Below the pieces are notes generated by a model. The model searched no databases, had not been told where the DNA came from, and saw nothing but the letters and a program-made list of their open reading frames with translations. The translations under genes were made by a program, and so were the position numbers. From the NCBI GenBank assembly GCA_021786815.1, contig JAJYMR010000075.1, positions 1 to 8,450 of the forward strand: DNA of 8,450 nucleotides, given 5' to 3'. This stretch comes from Deltaproteobacteria bacterium. Its GTDB lineage: Bacteria; Desulfobacterota; Binatia; Binatales; Binataceae. Each line of letters opens with the position of its first letter. The first letter of the stretch is position 1. Shown one piece after another: positions 5,416 through 8,450 of the stretch.

Positions 5416-6360
5416 GTGGCGGCTGCGGCGATCGATCGGGCGAAATTCACTCTCAAAGTCGGTGACGCCTTTGACTTAATTGAGGATGTCCCTCCTGACA
5501 GCGTCGACGCCGTCATAACCAGCCCCCCCTATTGGGGTCAGCGGACTTACGAGCAGCCGCACAACTGGAAGATTCTCAATGAATGGCGCGGGGCGGGCTA
5601 CGACTCCTCGGAGATCCCGCCCTACGACTGGTATCGGAAGCACGGCGGAATTCTCGGCCTGGAGCCGCTACCGGAGTGGTACGTCTCCCATCTCGTCGAG
5701 ATTCTCGACAAGACCAAAGTATGCCTCAAGAGTAGTGGCAGCTTATGGGTGAACGTCGGCGACACCTATTTTGCGAGGTGGTCAAGCATACGCGAGAACG
5801 GGAGGCAGGGATTGGGAGACGCCGCCCGTGAGAGGCGCCGAACGCCAATGGGTGGCTATCTGCAAGAGAAACAGCTCCTCTTGGTCCCGTCGCGGTTCGC
5901 GATTGCTATGCAGCAACGCAGGTGGATCCTTCGCAATGACCTGATCTGGTACAAGCCCAACGTCCCTCCGCGTCCGGAGAGGGACCGACTGCGGCTGTCA
6001 CACGAACATTTCTTTCACTTTGTGAAGCGGCCGAAAATTGGTCGAGCGAAGTATTACTACGATTTGAGCGCCACCGAGCAGGGCGCCACCGATGTGGTCA
6101 CGGTTCCCGCGAGCGCCGGCCAGAACGGCCATACCGCGACGTTTCCAGAGCGCCTTGTCAGGCCCAGAATTCTGAGTTCATGCCCCCGGGGTGGGACCGT
6201 ACTCGATCCGTTCTGCGGAACGGGCAGAGCCTTGGCTGTGGCCGTTGAGGAGGGACGCCTCGCTATCGGCTTCGACACGTCGAAGGCCTACATCAAGGCT
6301 GCGGACGACCTTCTCGCGGCCAGGAATACTTGGATATATGCAGAAGCCGCGCCACGCTGA
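5416..6360 (+). CDS. Type II DNA methyltransferase, beta class (SPPY; probably cytosine-N4)
   Basis: Site-specific DNA methyltransferase of the N4-cytosine/N6-adenine family, 314 residues, expected to protect host DNA against the endonuclease encoded next. Motif IV TSPPYW (35-40) comes first, after VGDAFDLIEDVPPDSVDAVI. RNDLIWYKPN (173-182), the presumed target-recognition stretch (~183-205), HTATFPERLVRPRIL (239-253, motif X region) and the SAM-binding motif I DPFCGTG (264-270) follow, then AIGFDTSKAY. Motif IV before motif I defines the beta class. S-P-P-Y rather than D-P-P-Y is typical of m4C enzymes, although some SPPY proteins methylate adenine. GTG 5416 is chosen because of GGAGG ten bases upstream. 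The stop overlaps the NotI-type gene by 23 bases, indicating co-transcription and probably coupled expression. Confidence 0.9.
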   Translation: MAAAAIDRAKFTLKVGDAFDLIEDVPPDSVDAVITSPPYWGQRTYEQPHNWKILNEWRGAGYDSSEIPPYDWYRKHGGILGLEPLPEWYVSHLVEILDKTKVCLKSSGSLWVNVGDTYFARWSSIRENGRQGLGDAARERRRTPMGGYLQEKQLLLVPSRFAIAMQQRRWILRNDLIWYKPNVPPRPERDRLRLSHEHFFHFVKRPKIGRAKYYYDLSATEQGATDVVTVPASAGQNGHTATFPERLVRPRILSSCPRGGTVLDPFCGTGRALAVAVEEGRLAIGFDTSKAYIKAADDLLAARNTWIYAEAAPR

Positions 6361-7459
6361 CCAGGGGAACTTTGTAAGCGAATGGTTTGGATATCGGGTC
6401 TATCCATCAGTCGCTGAAAAGGCCAGCAGCATTGAGGTTCAGCGGGCCGGCCTTTGCCCGTTCTTATCCCAGGCAACTGGCGAGCGACGGACCTGCATAA
6501 AGGCAGAGAGCTCTAGCGGCATTTGTACGATCAGCAGCTGTAGCAATGGCCCTCGCCAGGATTGGCTGGTTTGTCCCTATCGCGTACTCAACGTCGACCT
6601 TTTCGCGGACGTCGCCCGCCGTCTGTTCAGGCCGCGCGAGGGGGCCGCGGTGGCGCTGGTCCCAGCCTCCGGTCTCGGGGCCTCAGAGAATCGAAGGAGG
6701 ATCGAGCAAGTCGCCGCGGCACGGGATCTCGCAATCATCTATTTCCAAGGAAAACTTGGTGGTGAGATTTCGGTGCCGCCAACCCCGCGGTCTCCGGAAC
6801 TGTCCTTCGACACGACCATGGTAGAAGTCGTGGCTGGCGACGATGGGGCGCTGTCTCTTGGTCGGTACGGAATATTCGAAGTTCAGACCATGGATTGTCA
6901 CGGTTCGTATCGGAGCGCGGTTAAGAATCTCAAAGACGCGCTGAGACTGCACGGGTCGGCTTTCCCTTCGGAAGTTCGAAAGAACCCATCGTGGCTTTCC
7001 GAGCGCATCGAAGGACCGAACATCGCGAATGTCTTTAAGCGCACGTTTTATCAGATGATGCTCAAATTCAGGATCGGTGAGCACCGGCTATGCGCCGGTT
7101 CCGCGCTCGCCGTTCCCGCGTCCGTGTGGGACAGCTGGCAGCGTCACCTCGGAGGCCCTGAGCTCAAGCCACGGACCGATGGAACCGCAACTCTCAGTTA
7201 TGTGGCGCGAACCAGGGACGGCGGGGCTCCCGCTTGGATTTATGTTTTTGACGTGGACGCTTCGAGCACAGAGCATCCTAATCCAATAGTAGTGAAGCTC
7301 GTCATCGCGACGGATGCCGAGTCACTCGCCCATTATGCCTTGCGCGTGGTGCCTGACGCTGCCGTTGCCGAGGGCGGGTCCGCTGATCGCATACTATCGG
7401 TGGTCGAGCGTAGGCTCGCGGCTTGGTGGCCCGAGCTTGCGAGTATCGGGAGTCGCTAA
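6338..7459 (+). CDS. NotI-family type II restriction endonuclease
   Basis: Predicted endonuclease of the NotI family (NotI itself cuts GCGGCCGC), 373 residues against 383 for NotI. From memory of NotI, many blocks match in order: NFVSEWFGYRVYP (11-23), CPFL (40-43), TCIKAESSSGIC (52-63), DWLVCP (75-80), YFQGKLGGEISV (135-146), SPELSFDTTMVEV (152-164), RYGIFEVQTMDCHGSY (176-191), EGPNIANVFKRTFYQM (225-240), CAGSALAVP.SVW.SW..HL (252-271). Four cysteines C40, C53, C63 and C79 keep the spacing of NotI's metal-binding (iron, Cys4) element. D158 and the E181-x-Q183 segment are the likely PD-(D/E)xK-type catalytic residues (inference). ATG 6338, inside the methyltransferase 3' end, has AGGA 12 bases upstream and gives the NotI-like N-terminus; the longer open frame upstream is shadow. 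No frameshift is seen, so the gene looks intact. The target site is unknown and need not be NotI's. Confidence 0.92.
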   Translation: MQKPRHADQGNFVSEWFGYRVYPSVAEKASSIEVQRAGLCPFLSQATGERRTCIKAESSSGICTISSCSNGPRQDWLVCPYRVLNVDLFADVARRLFRPREGAAVALVPASGLGASENRRRIEQVAAARDLAIIYFQGKLGGEISVPPTPRSPELSFDTTMVEVVAGDDGALSLGRYGIFEVQTMDCHGSYRSAVKNLKDALRLHGSAFPSEVRKNPSWLSERIEGPNIANVFKRTFYQMMLKFRIGEHRLCAGSALAVPASVWDSWQRHLGGPELKPRTDGTATLSYVARTRDGGAPAWIYVFDVDASSTEHPNPIVVKLVIATDAESLAHYALRVVPDAAVAEGGSADRILSVVERRLAAWWPELASIGSR

Positions 7460-7589
7460 TGGCCGCGCATCGTTTGCGCAGATCGTCCAGTATCCCTTCG
7501 CTGACAATATCGGAGTGATCCTCAAGGCGCTGGTTGTGGAATCCGCGGAGCTTTATCCGCTCGATGACGGCGTCGAACGGAGTCGTCAT
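7460..7589 (-). pseudogene. 5' fragment of a truncated gene, possible remnant of a second restriction endonuclease
   Basis: ATG 7589 overlaps the TGA of the upstream adenine methyltransferase gene as ATGA, a classic coupled junction. The first ~43 codons read as sensible protein: MTTPFDAVIERIKLRGFHNQ then a D/E-rich helix-like stretch HSDIVSEGILDDLRKR. Beyond about residue 43 the frame runs antisense through the end of the NotI-type gene (open to 7302) and turns into Arg/Pro-rich shadow sequence. The simplest reading is that the gene was cut when the NotI-type cassette came to lie here. Position directly downstream of a type II-like N6-adenine methyltransferase makes a partner endonuclease a reasonable guess, but no catalytic motif survives and I do not recognise the family with certainty. 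It could instead be a short peptide. Confidence 0.55.
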
Positions 7590-8450
7590 CGGACGGCGAA
7601 TCTTTCGGAACCGGCCAACTCCGGAAATTGAAGCTGCCGACGGGAAGCGGATTTGCGGCGGCGCGAGCGCGCGAGGTCATCGGGTATGGGCATCGCCTTC
7701 AGAATGTTGCTTTGCAGGCGCAGGAAACCGTTCGCCGCGCGCTGGCAATGTTCGGCCAGCCATCGCCCGGCCTTGGGTGAGTTAAGATAATCGCGGAGCC
7801 GTTCGATAATCCCGGCGTCGGCCGGGACGATGTAGTACACGGAGTGACGCGGTACAAGCGAGCCCTCGCGGTCGATCCAGAAATACGGTTTTTCCGTGAT
7901 GTCCTTGCAGAGGATCTTGGGTCTCAGAATCTCGGGCAGCGGCGGAGTCTCGTGAAACGCATACCACGGCTTGCGCCGCGTGCACGTGCGCTGAATCAGA
8001 CGTTCCCGCTTGCTGGATAGATGACGCCCAAGCGCCCCCAGGTCGCGCTCTGGGAGCAGCGAGCCTTCCCTCGTGTATGGAACGAGCATCACGTACGTGG
8101 ATCGGCGGCTTATCTCGCCCGGCTTCGTCAACTCGCGGCCCGCAATCGTCGGCAGGGCAAAGTCTGCGAGTTCCGGTTCCAACGTGTCCGCGCGGCGAAC
8201 GAACACGTCGTCAGCGCCGGTTGCAACGCCGCAGCTAATCCTGACGCAAATGTCCCGCAATGTGCCCGCGGGGGCGTGCTCGGCACAGGCGCCCCGGATG
8301 GTCGGCATCCACGACGCGTCGCCCTCGAACCGGCAGCTTCGATGCGTTCCATCGCGCATCCGGACCAGCGTGGCTTCGGCGGACGGGCGATTAACGACCG
8401 TCGTTATCGTTGGGTAGGTGACGAGGCCGTCGAAACTTTCCTCAGATCGG
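7586..8450 (-). CDS. N6-adenine DNA methyltransferase, TaqI/Eco57I-like, C-terminal part (5' end beyond window)
   Basis: The frame is open from the window edge to TGA at 7586-7588: 287 codons with no need for a start inside the window, so the ATG at 8359 is probably internal. The catalytic N-terminal domain (SAM motif and NPPY/F) lies outside. The visible part starts with FDGLVTYPTITTVV, like the strand after motif VIII in gamma-class N6A enzymes. Then come CVRISCGVATGADDVFVRR (the TaqI-like specificity-domain hallmark, roughly G.aTGaD.vF), LRPKILCKDITEKPYFW, VYYIVP and the closing LNSPKAGRWLAEHC...GFLRLQSNILKAMPIPDDL typical of TaqI-like C-terminal domains. The role is sequence-specific adenine methylation, possibly within a type II or IIG system. 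It converges on the NotI-type gene and is coupled by ATGA to the truncated gene 7460-7589. Whether it is complete and active cannot be judged here. Confidence 0.85.
   Translation of the reverse strand, partial: RSEESFDGLVTYPTITTVVNRPSAEATLVRMRDGTHRSCRFEGDASWMPTIRGACAEHAPAGTLRDICVRISCGVATGADDVFVRRADTLEPELADFALPTIAGRELTKPGEISRRSTYVMLVPYTREGSLLPERDLGALGRHLSSKRERLIQRTCTRRKPWYAFHETPPLPEILRPKILCKDITEKPYFWIDREGSLVPRHSVYYIVPADAGIIERLRDYLNSPKAGRWLAEHCQRAANGFLRLQSNILKAMPIPDDLARSRRRKSASRRQLQFPELAGSERFAVR

Noticed and set aside
6191..6337. Longer N-terminus (49 extra residues) for the NotI-type protein
   Set aside because: This part lies in another frame of the methyltransferase C-terminus, is Arg/Ser-rich, and the ATG at 6338 gives a NotI-like N-terminus and length.
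7302..7456. Continuation of the truncated gene antisense to the NotI-type gene
   Set aside because: Beyond about codon 43 the translation turns into Arg/Pro/Gln-rich shadow sequence opposite well-conserved NotI-family coding sequence.
8073..8417. Plus-strand frame of 114 codons opposite the adenine methyltransferase
   Set aside because: Antisense to clear TaqI-like specificity-domain motifs; no support of its own.
1..8450. CRISPR array, tRNA, rRNA or transposase
   Set aside because: No regularly spaced long repeats, no cloverleaf-like sequence, and no transposase motifs or terminal inverted repeats were found on either strand.

Overview
The window is high-GC bacterial chromosomal DNA: G/C-rich third codon positions, Shine-Dalgarno sites, and tight or overlapping gene spacing. 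The housekeeping set (RNase HI, glycogen synthase, galactose-1-phosphate uridylyltransferase) fits a free-living soil or sediment bacterium of a deltaproteobacterial or acidobacterial kind. This taxonomic guess is weak, because nothing in the window identifies a phylum.

Layout. (a) 1-900 holds two very small minus-strand genes (56 and 58 codons), each with a strong GGAGGATT ribosome-binding site and a hydrophobic C-terminal segment. The first is followed by a textbook intrinsic terminator. The rest is regulatory-looking DNA with a palindrome and short tandem repeats. (b) 901-1671 (+) encodes an isoprenylcysteine carboxyl methyltransferase-like integral membrane protein. It runs tail to tail into (c) a minus-strand operon, galT (4944-3913), glgA (3778-2324) and rnhA (2321-1677). 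This joins galactose/glycogen metabolism to an RNase HI that carries an unusual four-cysteine C-terminal extension. (d) 4945-5415 is a non-coding divergent intergenic region containing a 17-bp tandem repeat and other small repeats. (e) 5416-7459 (+) is a two-gene restriction-modification cassette: a beta-class SPPY-type DNA methyltransferase overlapping by 23 bases a 373-residue homologue of the rare-cutter endonuclease NotI. (f) 7460-8450 (-) is the C-terminal part of a TaqI/Eco57I-like N6-adenine methyltransferase that runs off the window. It is followed through an ATGA overlap by the first ~43 codons of another gene, which is cut off exactly where the NotI-type gene ends.

The most interesting region is 5240-8450. 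A NotI-type system sits against the remains of a second, different modification system, whose downstream gene (possibly its endonuclease) has lost everything after its N-terminus. This looks like one restriction-modification system displacing another at a hotspot beside a metabolic operon. The NotI assignment rests on many motif matches recalled from the family, not on a database search. The operon genes are certain by motif. The small genes, repeats and promoters are less certain and are scored accordingly.
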